NCBI RefSeq assembly: GCF_005795905.1
Contig: NZ_VAWE01000001.1
Span: 930,001 to 994,000 of the forward strand
Source of the DNA: Streptomyces marianii
Lineage (GTDB): Bacteria; Actinomycetota; Actinomycetes; Streptomycetales; Streptomycetaceae
Direction of reading: 5' to 3'
Length of the DNA: 64,000 bases
This document shows positions 26,825 to 38,102 of this stretch, piece after piece. Within the stretch, counting starts at the first letter, position 1, and every line of letters starts with the position of its first letter. A program made the position numbers and the translations under genes. The notes beneath the pieces are model-generated. The model was not told the origin of the DNA. It saw only the letters and a program-made list of their open reading frames with translations, and did no database searches.

Positions 26825-27207
26825 CGCCCGTCAGCGGGCAGGGTCCACCCCATGGCCTGCGGCCACCGCACGATCTTCAGGAGTCCACACAACCCCCGAT
26901 GGTCACGCGGTGGCCGTACCCGTTCTCAGCCGGGTCCGCGACAAGATCGCGAAGTCAGACTGGAGTAACGGCCAGGCTGTTGTAGAGTCACATGGTTTCT
27001 TGGCGGTGCGGGCCAGGAGCGGATGACGTGGGGAGAGGGTCCTACACAACGAGTTCCGTCCGAGCGGGTGATTTCCCGAGTCGCTCGCTCACAACGGAGC
27101 TTCGATGCGCCGTCAGTCCGTCGCGCCGCGCCTGGTCGCCGAACGGGACACCGCAACACCGCCGCCGCCTCCGCCCGCCTCCTGCAAGCCCGGTCGCTTA
27201 TCGAGGC
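26825..27207. other. Intergenic region, no gene recognised
   Basis: Decayed sequence on the 5' side of the IS701 remnant runs into the 3' side of the beta-helix gene. Open frames here lack start sites and homology that I can recognise. Confidence 0.4.
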
Positions 27208-28605
27208 TCAGTCGGTGCAACCGGGAATCGGCTCGATGCCGCCCGCACAGTTGGTGGGGAGGTTTCCCTTGATGATGGTCTTGCCCGTGACTGTGATGGG
27301 CACCAGGCTCAGCACACCGCCGGGCTGGATGCCCGATAGGTTCTTCGTGATGCGGGTGCCGGCGAGGGTGACCGAGCCGTCCTCGATCTGCACCCCACCA
27401 GCGGTTTCCCCCGCTTGGTTCCTCGTGATGACGGTGCGCCTGACGACCACAGTGCCAGCCTCGTTGATGTAGATAGCGCCTCCGCGCGCATCAGTGGCGA
27501 CGTTTCCCCTGATATAGGTGTCTTCGATCAGCGCGTTGCCCTCCACGTACAGGCCTCCGCCGTAGACTTTGGCGATGTTGTTGCTGATCTTGACGCCCTT
27601 CATCGTGAGTGTGCCCGATCCTTTGTTGATGAGGGCACCTCCGTCGTCGGCGGCAGTGTTCCGCAGGAACGTGGTGCGGAAGACCTGGAGGTCGGTATTG
27701 ACGTTGTAGATCGCTCCGCCGGACTCACCCTCGGAGCGGTTGTCGCTGAACAGGCTGTCCTTGATGACGGCCTGCGCCCCCTGATGCAGGGCGCCACCGG
27801 TGTTGGTTGCCGTGTTCTGTGTCAGATTCGACTTCCGGACGACCAGTTCTGCACCCGATGCATTGAAGACCGCACCGCCGTCGTAGGCGACGTTCTGGGT
27901 GAGGACGCTATTCTCGATGACGGAAACGCCCAAGTTGTAGAGGGCACCGCCATTTTGCTTGCTTGTGTCGGCAACCGTATTCTTGGTCAGCATGACCCGG
28001 TCGAGCCCCACTTGGCCGCCCTGCTGGACGAGGACGCCACCGCCACCGTTCAGTCCGGGCGCGTCGGCAGACTTGCCCCCTGACACGGTGAGCTGGTGGA
28101 GCTGCAGGTCTCCGCCAGCGGCGACCTCAAAGACGCCGAATGCTTCGGCGGTGGCGTGTCGCATAACCGTGGCGCCACGTCCGTAAATGGTGATCGACGT
28201 AGTGATAGTGGGTAGCCCGCTCCCTCCCTCCCAAGCCCCGTCCAACACGTAGATGCACTTCCTCGTCAGTGCGAGCCGACCACCCCCGGTTTCGTTGAGC
28301 TGTTCGATCGTGTCGATGAGGGCGTCGGTTGCGCACGGCACCCGGCGGGCGGTGCGCTCGTCTGCGCCATAGGGCTCCCCCCTCACCGCCTGCGGGGCCT
28401 GGCCGGCTGATAGGACGGTCCCTCGCCCCGGATCGGCGCCCACCCGCTCCGGGTACAACCCTGCCTGTGCCACCGCAGCCGTTGCACACAGGCTCGAGGC
28501 AGCTGTGATGAAGGTGGCGAGGAGTAGGGGCCAACGGCCTCTCGGTGAACGAAGGGACGCTGGCGTGCCCGGCGCGGCCTTTGTGGTTCCAGACAGAGAA
28601 GGCAT
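27208..28605 (-). CDS. Secreted right-handed beta-helix repeat protein
   Basis: This 465-residue protein starts at the ATG at 28605, with AAAGGGA upstream. It has a signal peptide at about residues 20-45 (WPLLLATFITAASSLC, then AxA). From residue about 110 it carries repeated beta-helix turns of the polymorphic right-handed type: GGGVLVQQGGQVGLDRVMLT, GGALYNLGVSVIENSVLTQN, GGAVFNASGAELVVRKSNLT, and so on for about nine coils with N-x-A and GGA(L/I)YN repeats. Such proteins fold as extended solenoids and serve as adhesins, polysaccharide-active proteins or surface spikes. No catalytic site was recognised. It lies alone in an IS-rich region. Confidence 0.8.
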   Translation of the reverse strand: MPSLSGTTKAAPGTPASLRSPRGRWPLLLATFITAASSLCATAAVAQAGLYPERVGADPGRGTVLSAGQAPQAVRGEPYGADERTARRVPCATDALIDTIEQLNETGGGRLALTRKCIYVLDGAWEGGSGLPTITTSITIYGRGATVMRHATAEAFGVFEVAAGGDLQLHQLTVSGGKSADAPGLNGGGGVLVQQGGQVGLDRVMLTKNTVADTSKQNGGALYNLGVSVIENSVLTQNVAYDGGAVFNASGAELVVRKSNLTQNTATNTGGALHQGAQAVIKDSLFSDNRSEGESGGAIYNVNTDLQVFRTTFLRNTAADDGGALINKGSGTLTMKGVKISNNIAKVYGGGLYVEGNALIEDTYIRGNVATDARGGAIYINEAGTVVVRRTVITRNQAGETAGGVQIEDGSVTLAGTRITKNLSGIQPGGVLSLVPITVTGKTIIKGNLPTNCAGGIEPIPGCTD

Positions 28606-29296
28606 GATTGAAATCCCTTTCCCGGAATAACCCGAGTATCGAAGGGCTGGCGCCCTTCCCCGTGCCACGGGGGCGAAGGCACACGCACAGTAAATCATTA
28701 ATCGGTAACGCTTCGTGACGTCTGGCAATGTCCGTTCAGGTGATGTGAGGGTCCTCCGCCCGAAAGATAACTCTGCGTTTGTCCAGCGGCGTTGATCGTA
28801 TGCCGTACGGTCGTCGGTTGCCGCGAGGGGCATTGTCAGGTCGTGTGAATTGTCAGCGGCGGATCAGTTCAGGGTGTGTCGGCCCGGTACTACAACCGGA
28901 CCGCGAGGCAGCGACGTTGAAGTCCTGTCCTTTGTGGGCACCCTGGCGCCGAGGCCTTGTGCCGGAACTGCTCGGCCACCTGCGCCGAACGCCATCAAAC
29001 GAGTGCGCACGCATGCCCGAACCTCAGGCCCTGCACATGGCCCTCCCGCCTACCGGTCGACCCCGATCGCGACCATCTCTGCTCGCCCATCGTGCGGCCC
29101 CACCCTCACAGTCACATCGGCAGCCAACCTAGTGGTTCGCTGCCGCACGGCCACACCGAAGGCGTCGACACCCGCGCCAAGCGAATCATGTGGCAGATAC
29201 GCGGCTGACCTCCTCCGCGGCCACATCCTCCTCGCCCGACGGATAACCGGCGTCATCGCCGACTGCGGTCCAGGCACTCGCTTGACAGACCCTTCA
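28606..29296. other. Intergenic region between the beta-helix gene and an IS3 element
   Basis: The first 150 bases are relatively AT-rich (for example aaatcattaatcggtaacg near 28690) and probably hold the promoter of the beta-helix gene. The remainder has overlapping open frames on both strands but none with a ribosome-binding site or recognisable product. Confidence 0.45.
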
Positions 29297-29368
29297 TGAG
29301 CTGCACTGATCTCCATGGAGTCCCTGAAGCCTGGGTTACGATTCCAGGCGTAAGGAGAACCACGAGCA

Positions 29369-29668
29369 GTGCCAGCACCCCGTAGGTACCCCGATGAACT
29401 TCGTGAGCGCGCCGTCCGCGCTACCGGTCGGCCGGTGGCCCACGTGGCCCGCGACCTCGGGATCCATCAGGAGGCCCTGCGGGAGGCCGACGCCGGAGAG
29501 CGCGACGACCGGCTCACCACCGCCGAGCGCCACGAGCTGAAAGAACTCCGCAAGGAAATCGCCGAGTTGAGGCGTGCCAACGAGATCCTGAAAGCCGCCT
29601 CGGTGTTTTTGCCCAGGAGATCGACCGTCCCAGGACGAGGCCGAGCAGGTGATCGACCACTTGCGTGA
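29369..29668 (+). pseudogene. IS3 OrfA with codon deletion and frameshift
   Basis: From a GTG at 29369 it reads MPAPRRYPDELRERAVRATG, VAHVARDLGIHQEALR, EADAGERDDRLTTAERHELK and LRRANEILKAASVF. About five codons (the usual NWVRQ of the helix-turn-helix) are missing after EALR. One T is lost in the run after ASVF, so the normal ending is in another frame. Confidence 0.75.
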
Positions 29669-30534
29669 GAAGGACCTCGGGGTCGATCCCATTTGCCGGG
29701 TGCTGAAGCTGTCTGCGTCGACGTACTTCGCGCGCAAGCAGCGACCGAAGTCGGCCCGCCGTCTGCGTGACGAGGAACTGATCCCGCTGGTCACGGCCGC
29801 TTGGGAGGAATCCGGCCGCACCTACGGCGCCCGCCGCGTCACACGCGCCCTGGTCCGCGCCGGGCACCGGGTGGTGCGGTGCACCGTCGAGCGGCAGATG
29901 GCTGAGCTCGGCATCGAGGGCGTCATCCGCGGCCAACGGCGCCGCACCACGGTCCCGGAGCCGGCCGCCCCGCGCCCGCCGGACCTGGTCAACCGCCGCT
30001 TCACCGCCGAACGCCCCAACCAGCTGTGGTTGGCCGACCTGACCTACATCCGGACCTGCTCAAGCTGGGTCTACGTCGCGTTCGTCCTGGACGCGTACTC
30101 CCGTCGGATGGTGGGCTCGCAGGCCCGCCACCCATATGCGCACGGACCTGCCGCTGGACGCACTGGAGATGGCACTGTGGAGACGGAGGATCAAGAAGGA
30201 CTCCGGCCTCATTCATCACAGCGTCCGCGGGTCGCAGTACGTGTCCATTCGGTATACGTAGCGTCTTGCCGAGGTCGGAGCTTCCGCATCGGTCGGGTCC
30301 GTCGCCAACAGCTACGACAACGCGATGACGGAAGCCCTGAACGGCGCCTTCAAGGCCGAACTGATCGAGCATCAGGGACCGTGGCGGGACTTCGACGAGG
30401 TCGAACGGGCCGTCTTCCGATGGGTCGCGTGGTACAACACTGAACGACTTCACTCCGCCCTCGGCTACCTCCCGCCCGACGAATACGAGTATGCGTTCCG
30501 GGCGCGACGGGAGGAAGTCCCGCAGACCGCTTGA
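29649..30534 (+). pseudogene. IS3 OrfB (DDE transposase), degraded
   Basis: The frame opens at a GTG/ATC start (VIDHLREKDLGVDPICRVLK) and shows YGARRVTRALVRAGHRVVR and FTAERPNQLWLADLTYIRT, carrying the first Asp. It then shifts near 30125. The next part, DLPLDALEMALWRRRIKKD, then GLIHHSVRGSQYVSIRYT, ends in a TAG at about 30260. The last part resumes as NSYDNAMTEALNGAFKAELI and WYNTERLHSALGYLPPDEY to 30534. Confidence 0.8.
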
Positions 30535-30573
30535 TCACCCGATCGCGGACTCCACAAAACTCGGGGCAGCTCA

Positions 30574-31708
<1,135 letters not shown>

Positions 31709-31741
31709 TGACACTGGGTGAGGTTGTTCCGTAACTGCCGG

Positions 31742-32103
31742 TCACGGTGGAGACGATCTTGACGTGTCTGGTGTGGTCACGGCGGAGCCGTCCTGGGCAG
31801 TCCCGTTCACGGGCCGAGCCCGCGACAGTTCGGCGAGCTGATCACGTTGCCGCGACGCGAGGGTGCGGACCCGGTCCGCAGGGGCCGGCCATAGAGCCAG
31901 CCGCTGGAGGACCGGGTCCTGCCGGTTGCGGTGTGTTGGCGGAACAACCTGACCCCGCACCGGCTCGCGCCGCTGTTCGGGGTGCCGAAGGACGCGGACC
32001 GCACTATCGGCCACCTCGGCCCTGGACTCGTCGTCCAGCAGCGCAGGCTTCGAGCGGTGAGCCGGGTGCCGGTCGACGAAGGCGGCGAGTTCGGCCTTCC
32101 ATA
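31742..32103 (+). pseudogene. IS5-family transposase N-terminal fragment
   Basis: The frame LEDRVLPVAVCWRNNLTPHR, then LAPLFGVPKDADRTIGHLGP, matches the helix-turn-helix N-terminus of Streptomyces IS5-type transposases. It stops at about 32103 with no catalytic domain. A stop codon separates it from the upstream LITLPRREGADPVRRGRP segment. Confidence 0.6.
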
Positions 32104-32245
32104 ACCGAGAGCGGTAGCTGTCGGACCCTCTGCAGTCCGCCGTGATCAACAATCTGTCAGTATCCGGCAACATCATGCTGCCCTCGAGTTGGTCGTGGCT
32201 GGGCACCCGCAGCTCTGCGGGAAGGAATTCGTCCACTGTGGCAAT
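32095..32245 (-). pseudogene. ISAzo13-like transposase fragment
   Basis: The minus-strand frame contains DTDRLLITADCRGSDSYRSR, then LWKAELAAF. This is the core motif of ISAzo13-type (Rhodopirellula-type) transposases. It is fused at both ends to unrelated remnants. Confidence 0.55.
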
Positions 32246-32366
32246 CGTCTCGCTGCGATCCGGCTCGGCAGGGTACTCCCGATCCCCGGCGGGACCTGGC
32301 TCTGCAGCCGCGCATACTCGAAGAATCGACGCTGCGCTTCGCTGGTCTCCGCCGTCCGGCGTCGCA

Positions 32367-32845
32367 GGTTGTGGCATGCGGCGAGTAGCCGCGATTCTGC
32401 GCGGGCGCCTGCTTCGCCGCGTAGCAGGAGTCTGCGGCCGTCTTGGCAGGTCATGATCTGCCCGAAGACGGGTTCGACGATGGCTTTGCGTTGGGTGTAG
32501 GCAGCGCGTCCGGGTTTGGTGCGCAGTTTGCGGGCCATGCGTTCGCGCGCTGTGGCGTCGGCCGGGATGCGTCCGCGCGGGGCGGGGCTGACGCGTTCAT
32601 CGTGGGACAGGTGGCCGGTGGCCATGAAGGTGTCGGTGCCGTGTTCTTCCTTGCGCTCAGCTGCGGCCTGAAGGTTCGCCTCGGAGCAGTAGCCCGCGTC
32701 GAGGAGCGCCTGACGTGCGTGGATTCCGGTGTTCGCGGCGGATTGGTCGAGCATGCCGGTGTAGTTGAGTGCGTCGGCGGGGTTGGTCGTGACGTCGGCG
32801 GCGGTGATGATCTGGTGCGCGTACCATGGCCTGGGCGTTGTAGGA
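32367..32845 (-). pseudogene. IS1182-family transposase C-terminal fragment
   Basis: The frame reads HQIITAADVTTNPADALNYT, GMLDQSAANTGIHARQALLD, AGYCSEANLQAAAERKEEHG, ATGHLSHDERVSPAPRGRIP and RKAIVEPVFGQIMTCQDGRR, ending LLAACHNLR. It is closely similar to the last third of the transposase at 15675. Its 5' end joins a GNAT-like fragment at YNAQA. Confidence 0.8.
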
Positions 32846-32990
32846 GGCGAACAGGTCGTTGACGTCGCCGGGAGTGAACAGACGCAGCGACAACCGGGCC
32901 GTGGTCAGCGGCAGCAGCGAAGCGACTTCCGTGCGGACCCCCGGGACGCAGATATGGATCAAGTTGCGGACCGATTTCCGCATCACGGCT
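32846..32990 (-). pseudogene. GNAT acetyltransferase N-terminal fragment
   Basis: The minus-strand frame has LLPLTTARLSLRLFTPGDVN, then DLFASYNAQA. The first part is the usual opening of a RimJ/RimL-type GNAT acetyltransferase, and it runs directly into IS1182 transposase sequence. The remainder of the acetyltransferase is absent. Confidence 0.5.
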
Positions 32991-33066
32991 GCCCGGCAGC
33001 CACGCCTTTTCAAGAGCAGCGCTCGGCAGCCGTACTTCACCACGAGGCGCGGCATTCCAGCAGTTG

Positions 33067-33086
33067 TTTACTGACCCACGCTCCTA
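33067..33086. repeat. Second copy of the IS1182-type terminal repeat
   Basis: ACTGACCCACGCTCCTAG here repeats the bases at the right end of the IS1182-type element (17319-17336). It lies on the upstream side of the IS1182 and GNAT fragments and immediately before the ISL3 remnant. Confidence 0.75.
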
Positions 33087-33089
33087 GCG

Positions 33090-33845
33090 GACGGGGCACG
33101 CCGGGTCCATCTGGCCACGGCCGATGACAGGGCACGGGCCTGCCCCGAGTGCGGGGTGTTCGCCACCCGGGTGAAGGGCTCCGCGACGACCCGGCCCGGC
33201 GATCTGCCGTACGGCGAGAGCGGGCTGGAGTTCCGCTGGCACAAGCGCCGCTGGTGGTGCCGGGAGCCCGGCTGCCCGCGCCGCTCCTTCACCGAGCAGA
33301 TCCCGCAGATACCGGCCGGCGCACGGATCACCATGCGACTGCGCAGTGCCGCCGGGCGGCGCATACGCGACGCCGCCTCCACCGTCATCCAGACCGCCCG
33401 TGACCTGCACCTGTCCTGGCCGACCGTGATGGACGCCTTCCGCACCGTCGCACACGAGGTCACCCAGGCGCCGCTGCCCGAGGTGAAGGTGCTGGGCATC
33501 GACATGTCGACCACCTACCGCGCCGCAGTCCGCACCGGTCTCCCGCACGCCACCGTCGTGGTCGACCACTTCCACGTCGTCCAACTCGCCAACAAGATGC
33601 TGTCCACGGTCCGGCGCCGCACCACCGCCGAGACGCGTGGCCGACGCGGACGCGCCAGTGACCCGGAGTGGAAAGTCAGGCGGCACCTGCTGCGCAACCG
33701 AGCGGACCTCACCGAGGAGCACTTCGCCACCATGTGGACCGCACTGCTGGGCGAGGGAAGGATCGGCCAGACCCTGCTGACGACATGGATCGCCAATACC
33801 ACACCAACGAGCCACAGCACGGGAAGCAACACCTTGATTCTCTGC
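33090..33845 (+). pseudogene. ISL3-family transposase with internal deletion
   Basis: The frame gives DRARACPECGVFATRVKG (zinc finger), FRWHKRRWWCREPGCPRRSF, PEVKVLGIDMSTTYRAAVRT and VVVDHFHVVQLANKMLSTVR. It runs on to LLGEGRIGQTLLTTWIA before losing homology at about 33800. The segment between the first catalytic Asp region and IDMSTTYR, normally about 70 residues, is missing at GID/MST. Both ends are truncated. Confidence 0.8.
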
Positions 33846-33868
33846 AAGCCCTTGGCGTTTAAGGTCCG

Positions 33869-33899
33869 CCCGTGGTCAGCGCGGTGAGCTGACCACGGG
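33869..33899. terminator. Perfect 12-bp hairpin
   Basis: CCCGTGGTCAGC at 33869-33880 pairs with GCTGACCACGGG at 33888-33899 around a seven-base loop. It sits between the ISL3 remnant and the next transposase pseudogene and may be an IS-end structure or terminator. Confidence 0.6.
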
Positions 33900-33987
33900 C
33901 TTCGTCGTTCTGCAGACAGCAGGGCGGCCTTTGCGTGATCATGTCTTCTCGCTGAAGTCGACGTTGATCACAACAAAGGCCGTGAGG

Positions 33988-35426
33988 GTGAGTCTGCTGG
34001 ACGATGCCGCCCACGTCGAGTCCCTGACCGTGTTGTCCCGGTCCCGGACCGACTTCTACGCCTGTCTGCCCGCCCGCGCGGATGCGCTGTTCGAGCTGAC
34101 CGACGCGCTGCCATGCACGGAGGGTCCGGTCAAGACGCTGGTCGAGTTGTCGCTGGCGCCCGAGCACCGGCGAGGGCACGGAGCACTGTACGGAGCCTTG
34201 AATCACGGACGGCTGGAGGTGACGCGGCTGCGCCGGACGTCGGCCGGCCTGCCGCTGCCGCGCGCGGCCGACGGACGGATCGTGCTGGCCTGCGATGTCA
34301 GCAACTGGCTGCGGCCGGACGCGGCCACCAGCGCGGAGCGGCTGTTCTGCCACACCTACGGCCGGGGCAGGGGCTCGGCGCAGATGATCCCGGGCTGGCC
34401 GTACTCGATCGTGGCCGCCCTGGAGATGGCCGTACCTCCTGGACCGCGCTGCTGGACGCGGTCCGACTCGGGCCGGGCGACGACGAGACCGCCGTGACCG
34501 CCACGCAACTGCGCGAGGTGGTCGAGCGGCTACGCGCAGAAGAGCACTGGCGGGAGGGGGATCTGCCGGTTCTCATCGTCCTCGACGCCGGCTAAGACGT
34601 CACCCGTCTCTCCTTCCTGCTGGCCGATATGCCAGTGGAGCTGCTGGGGCGGATGCGCTCTGTCCGGGTCTTGTACTTCCCGCCCCCGCCGCAGCCGCCG
34701 GGCAAGGTCGGGCGCAAGCCCAAGCGCGGGGCGGAGTTCAAATTCGAGGCACGACAACACCTGGCCTGCACCGGCCCGCACCACCACCAGCGCGACCAGC
34801 CGATATGGTCAGGCCGTCGCCACCGCTTGGGACCGGCTGCATCCGCTGCTGAGCCGACGCTCGGCATGGGCCGACTACCCCGCGGGCGAACTCCCGGTGA
34901 TCTCAGGAACGGTGATTCGCCTGCAGGTCGATCACTTGCCTGGGGACCGCGATCCCAACCGGTGTGGCTATGGTGGTCGGGCGTCGACGCCACGGCCGCG
35001 GATGTGGACCGGGTCTGGCACGCGTTCCTGCGAAGATTCGATCTTGAACACACCTTCAGGATGATCAAGCAGACGCTCGGCTGGACCCGCCCGAAGCTCC
35101 GCACCCCCGAGGCGGCGGACCACTGGACCTGGCTGGTCATCGCAGCTCACACCCAACTCCGCCTCGCCCGGCCGCTGGCCGAGGACCTCCGCAGGCCCTG
35201 GGAACGATCCGCCCGGCCCGGCCGCCTCACCCCCGCCCGCGTCCGCCGAGGATTCCGCCGCCTCCACGGGAAGACACCTCAACCAGCCGGTGCACCGAAA
35301 CCCTGCACGGCAGGCCCCGGTCGACCCGCGGGGTCGAAGAACAGGCGCCGAGCCCGCGAGCACCCCGTCGGAAAGCAAAGCAAATCGGACACTGCCCAGT
35401 CCGCCTCAAAGCGGCAGGCTGCATAA
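33988..35426 (+). pseudogene. DDE transposase pseudogene
   Basis: It starts VSLLDDAAHVESLTVLSRSR and continues TEGPVKTLVELSLAPEHRRG and IVLACDVSNWLRPDAATSAE, carrying the first Asp. It shifts frame near 34430 (ALLDAVRLGPGDDETAVTAT, VLIVLDAG), meets a TAA at 34593 where Tyr is expected, and shifts again near 34790. The end, WHAFLRRFDLEHTFRMIKQT with LGWTRPKLRTPEAADHWTWL, has the catalytic Glu. This is a Streptomyces IS4/IS701-like transposase; the exact family is uncertain. Confidence 0.75.
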
Positions 35427-35600
35427 ACGCCAAGAGTGGCGTCCTGATTCTCGGAATCCGCCAGGACGAGAACTCCGTCGATGTCCACGATGACGCTGTC
35501 GTCGACGGCCGGACTGCCCGGGCTTATGTAGCCGCCGTCGACGACACCGCAGTAGCGCAGCTGCTGAACCCGGCGGTCGGCAACAGCTGCGCGAACGCAG
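35427..35600 (-). pseudogene. Possible IS1380-like fragment
   Basis: A minus-strand frame reads DDSVIVDIDGVLVLADSENQ, then DATLG. This resembles the first catalytic motif of IS1380 transposases (V-I-D-x-D-A-T-x-V-x-x-H-S-x-K). The match is short. Confidence 0.4.
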
Positions 35601-35651
35601 GAAACGCTGAACATCGCTGCTGTGCAGCAGACGCGCCGTCCCCGCTCGACG

Positions 35652-36026
35652 TCACCGCTCGCCCGCGAGGTCGAGATCGCCGCTGCGCGTCTCGGCCGCG
35701 CTCTCAGCACCCCGCGGACGCCGCCACGGGTGAGCGATCGGATGGGACACAGCCCGCCACCACGGCTCCTCGGGCAGCTTCCCCGCCGGCTCGAACGGCT
35801 CACCGGGCAGCGGGAACGCCACCGCCTGGCCGGCCTCCTCGGCCGCGTCCTTCGTCCACTCCCCCGGCTCCGCCCACGCATGCAGAGCCAGGTTGAACGT
35901 GCCCCAGTGGATCGGCAGTACCACCCCGGACGGCCGCCCGCCCTGGAGGTCCAGATGGGCCCGCACGCCCTCGGCCGGAGTCATGTGGATGTCGACCCCT
36001 CGTTCTATACACGCCGTGCCGAGCAT
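35652..36026 (-). pseudogene. MBL-fold hydrolase C-terminal fragment
   Basis: It reads HMTPAEGVRAHLDLQGGRPS, then VLPIHWGTFNLALHAWAEPG, and a Pro-rich end. This is the C-terminal zinc-ligand region of RomA/NAPE-PLD-type metallo-beta-lactamase-fold proteins. The HxHxDH motif and the first 250 residues are absent, so this is a remnant. Confidence 0.65.
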
Positions 36027-36194
36027 CCAGCCGTGCGGTTATGGGTCCCGGTCCACACGCTCTGCGCGCGCACCCAGCCGTCAGCCCATGTGGATCTCAC
36101 CCAGCAGGCACGCGCCGTGATGCCTGCATTACCGAAATGAAGGTGGAACTGCCCCAGAACCATCGTTTGTGACCCCGATGGTTAGGATTGGCCA

Positions 36195-38102
36195 GTGCAT
36201 GACGTTGAGTGGTCCCCTGCTGAGCTGCGGGAACTGGAGGACCTGAGGCAGAGGGAATCCCTGCTCCCGCCAGACGCCCCAAGGGCCCTGCTCTCGATTC
36301 GCCTGTCCGTTTTGACTGAGGAGACGACCTCCCCGGTCCGACAGGAATTGGATCTTCGCCGTTTCGCCGTGAACCGCGGCTGTCGTGTCGTGGGGGTAGC
36401 CCGGGATCTCAACGTCTCAGCGACGAAGGTTCCGCCGTGGAAGCGCCCCGAGCTGGGCGACTGGATCAACAACCGAGCGCCCGAGTTCGATCAGATTCTC
36501 TTCTGGAAGCTCGACCGGTTTGTACGCCGGATATCCGACCTGCACCTCATGATCGAGTGGTGCAGGGAGTACGACAAGGTGCTCGCGGCCGACAAGGATC
36601 CGATCGACCTCGACAGCGCGTACGGCGAAATGATGGTCACGATGATCGCTGGCATGGCGCGCATCGAGGCCGCGAATACCGGCGTGCGCCTAGAGTCCCT
36701 GTGGAAGTACGCGCGGACCACCGACCGGTGGGTAATCGGCAAGCCGACCTACGGCTACACGACGGAGGACGGCCCCGACGGGCGCAGGCTGGTCGTGCAC
36801 CCGTTCCGCAAGCGGGTACTCCGGTGGATCTACGCCATGCTCATGCGCGGCCGGTCCATGTACAAGATCACGCAGATCGTGAACCGAGCGGGTGTTCCCG
36901 CGCCCAACGGCGGGAGGTGGTACGCGAGGAATCTGACAGCGATCTTGACGAACCCCGCACTCAAGGGCGTGCGGGTGATTCGGCCCCCCAAAGCGAAGAG
37001 CAAGGACATCTCGCGCATCGCTTATGGAACTGACGGTCAGCCGATCAGGCTCGCCCCTCCGATCTTCACTGACGAAGAATTCGACGCCGTCCAGGACAGG
37101 CTGAAGCAGAACGCCAAGCACGGGCGTAACTCTCCCAAGGGGAAGAAGCTGTCGCTGTTCCTCGGTGTGATCAAGTGCGGCACGTGCGACGCCAACATGT
37201 ACAAGCACATATCGACGAAGAAGCGGTCAGACGGCACGGTCAAGCTGTATCCGAAGCTGCGGTGCTCGTCCTACACCAGGGAGCCGTGCGGAGCCCCGGT
37301 CTTCGACCCGGACGAGATGTACGGAGTCCTCGCTGACACCGTCCTTGATCAGCTGGGCGACTTCGAGGTGATCCATCGCGAGTACGCCCGGGGCGCGGAG
37401 AACCTGGCCCGTGTCACGGAGCTCCAGGCATCGATCAAGCACTACATGGACGGTCTCGCTCCCGGTGGCGTGTTCGCAGTCGGGGGGTTCATCCAGGAGC
37501 AAGCGAAGGAAGCACTCCAGAAGCTCGGCGCCGAACTGAAGAGGATTGACCCGGAGAGCACGAAGGACCGCTGGACGTACCAGTCTATGGGCGTGACCTA
37601 CCGCCAGCACTGGGCCAAGCTTGGGACGGACCAGATGGAAAAGGACCTTCTACGAGCTGGCATCACATTCGTGGTTCACCAAAAGTACTGCGACCTCCTC
37701 ATACCTGACGACGTGAAGAGCCGACTGGTCGTGAAGGACGATTACTTCAAGAAAAGCTGTAACACCAGAAGCTCCGCCGCACTGAGTACGGCGGGGTTGG
37801 CTGCAGCGCTCTGTCACGGTTACGAGCTTTCGCTCACCAGTCCTACTCACCTCATAGACGAACACCTTCAAGCCGTTCTCCAGATTTGTGCGATGCGTTC
37901 GGCAGCCGCCCTGAGGCGGCAGCCATGGTCAAATTCGGGCTGCGCCGCTCCACCTTCAGGAGCAGCCGTCCACGACCATCAATGCTCTCCGGGATCGCCG
38001 GTTTGGCTAACCGGCGATCGTCGGCTATGTTGCCCGCCGCTTCACGCTCCCGACGCCATCTTGGCCTCGCCTTCGGCGGGGGGGGGGGAAGAAGCTACAT
38101 GA
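36195..38102 (+). CDS. Large serine recombinase with abnormal C-terminus
   Basis: From a GTG at 36195 it encodes 635 residues. The catalytic domain (residues about 30-170) shows LLSIRLSVLTEETTSPVRQE, with the Ser nucleophile in RLSV, and GEMMVTMIAGMARIEAANTG. A recombinase domain (about 180-300) and zinc ribbon (LGVIKCGTCDANMYKHIST ... CSSYTREPCGAP) follow, then a coiled coil. Up to residue about 525 (VVKDDYFKKS) it looks normal. The last 110 residues are Ala/Ser/Cys-rich and non-coding in style, so the natural stop was probably lost through a rearrangement. It may be the integrase of an element whose limits I cannot place. Confidence 0.8.
   Translation: MHDVEWSPAELRELEDLRQRESLLPPDAPRALLSIRLSVLTEETTSPVRQELDLRRFAVNRGCRVVGVARDLNVSATKVPPWKRPELGDWINNRAPEFDQILFWKLDRFVRRISDLHLMIEWCREYDKVLAADKDPIDLDSAYGEMMVTMIAGMARIEAANTGVRLESLWKYARTTDRWVIGKPTYGYTTEDGPDGRRLVVHPFRKRVLRWIYAMLMRGRSMYKITQIVNRAGVPAPNGGRWYARNLTAILTNPALKGVRVIRPPKAKSKDISRIAYGTDGQPIRLAPPIFTDEEFDAVQDRLKQNAKHGRNSPKGKKLSLFLGVIKCGTCDANMYKHISTKKRSDGTVKLYPKLRCSSYTREPCGAPVFDPDEMYGVLADTVLDQLGDFEVIHREYARGAENLARVTELQASIKHYMDGLAPGGVFAVGGFIQEQAKEALQKLGAELKRIDPESTKDRWTYQSMGVTYRQHWAKLGTDQMEKDLLRAGITFVVHQKYCDLLIPDDVKSRLVVKDDYFKKSCNTRSSAALSTAGLAAALCHGYELSLTSPTHLIDEHLQAVLQICAMRSAAALRRQPWSNSGCAAPPSGAAVHDHQCSPGSPVWLTGDRRLCCPPLHAPDAILASPSAGGGEEAT
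38078..38088. repeat. Run of eleven G
   Basis: An uninterrupted G11 tract lies between the recombinase tail and the stop of the phosphotransferase gene. Such tracts are prone to slippage and to sequencing error. Confidence 0.95.

Larger units (their letters stand above)
29297..30573 (+). mobile_element. IS3-family element, inactivated
   Basis: The left end TGAGCTGCACTGATCTCCAT at 29297 and the right end read inward from 30573 (TGAGCTGCCCCGAGTTTTGT) are imperfect inverted repeats that also share TGGAGTCC further in. OrfA and OrfB pseudogenes lie between. No certain target duplication was found. Confidence 0.75.
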
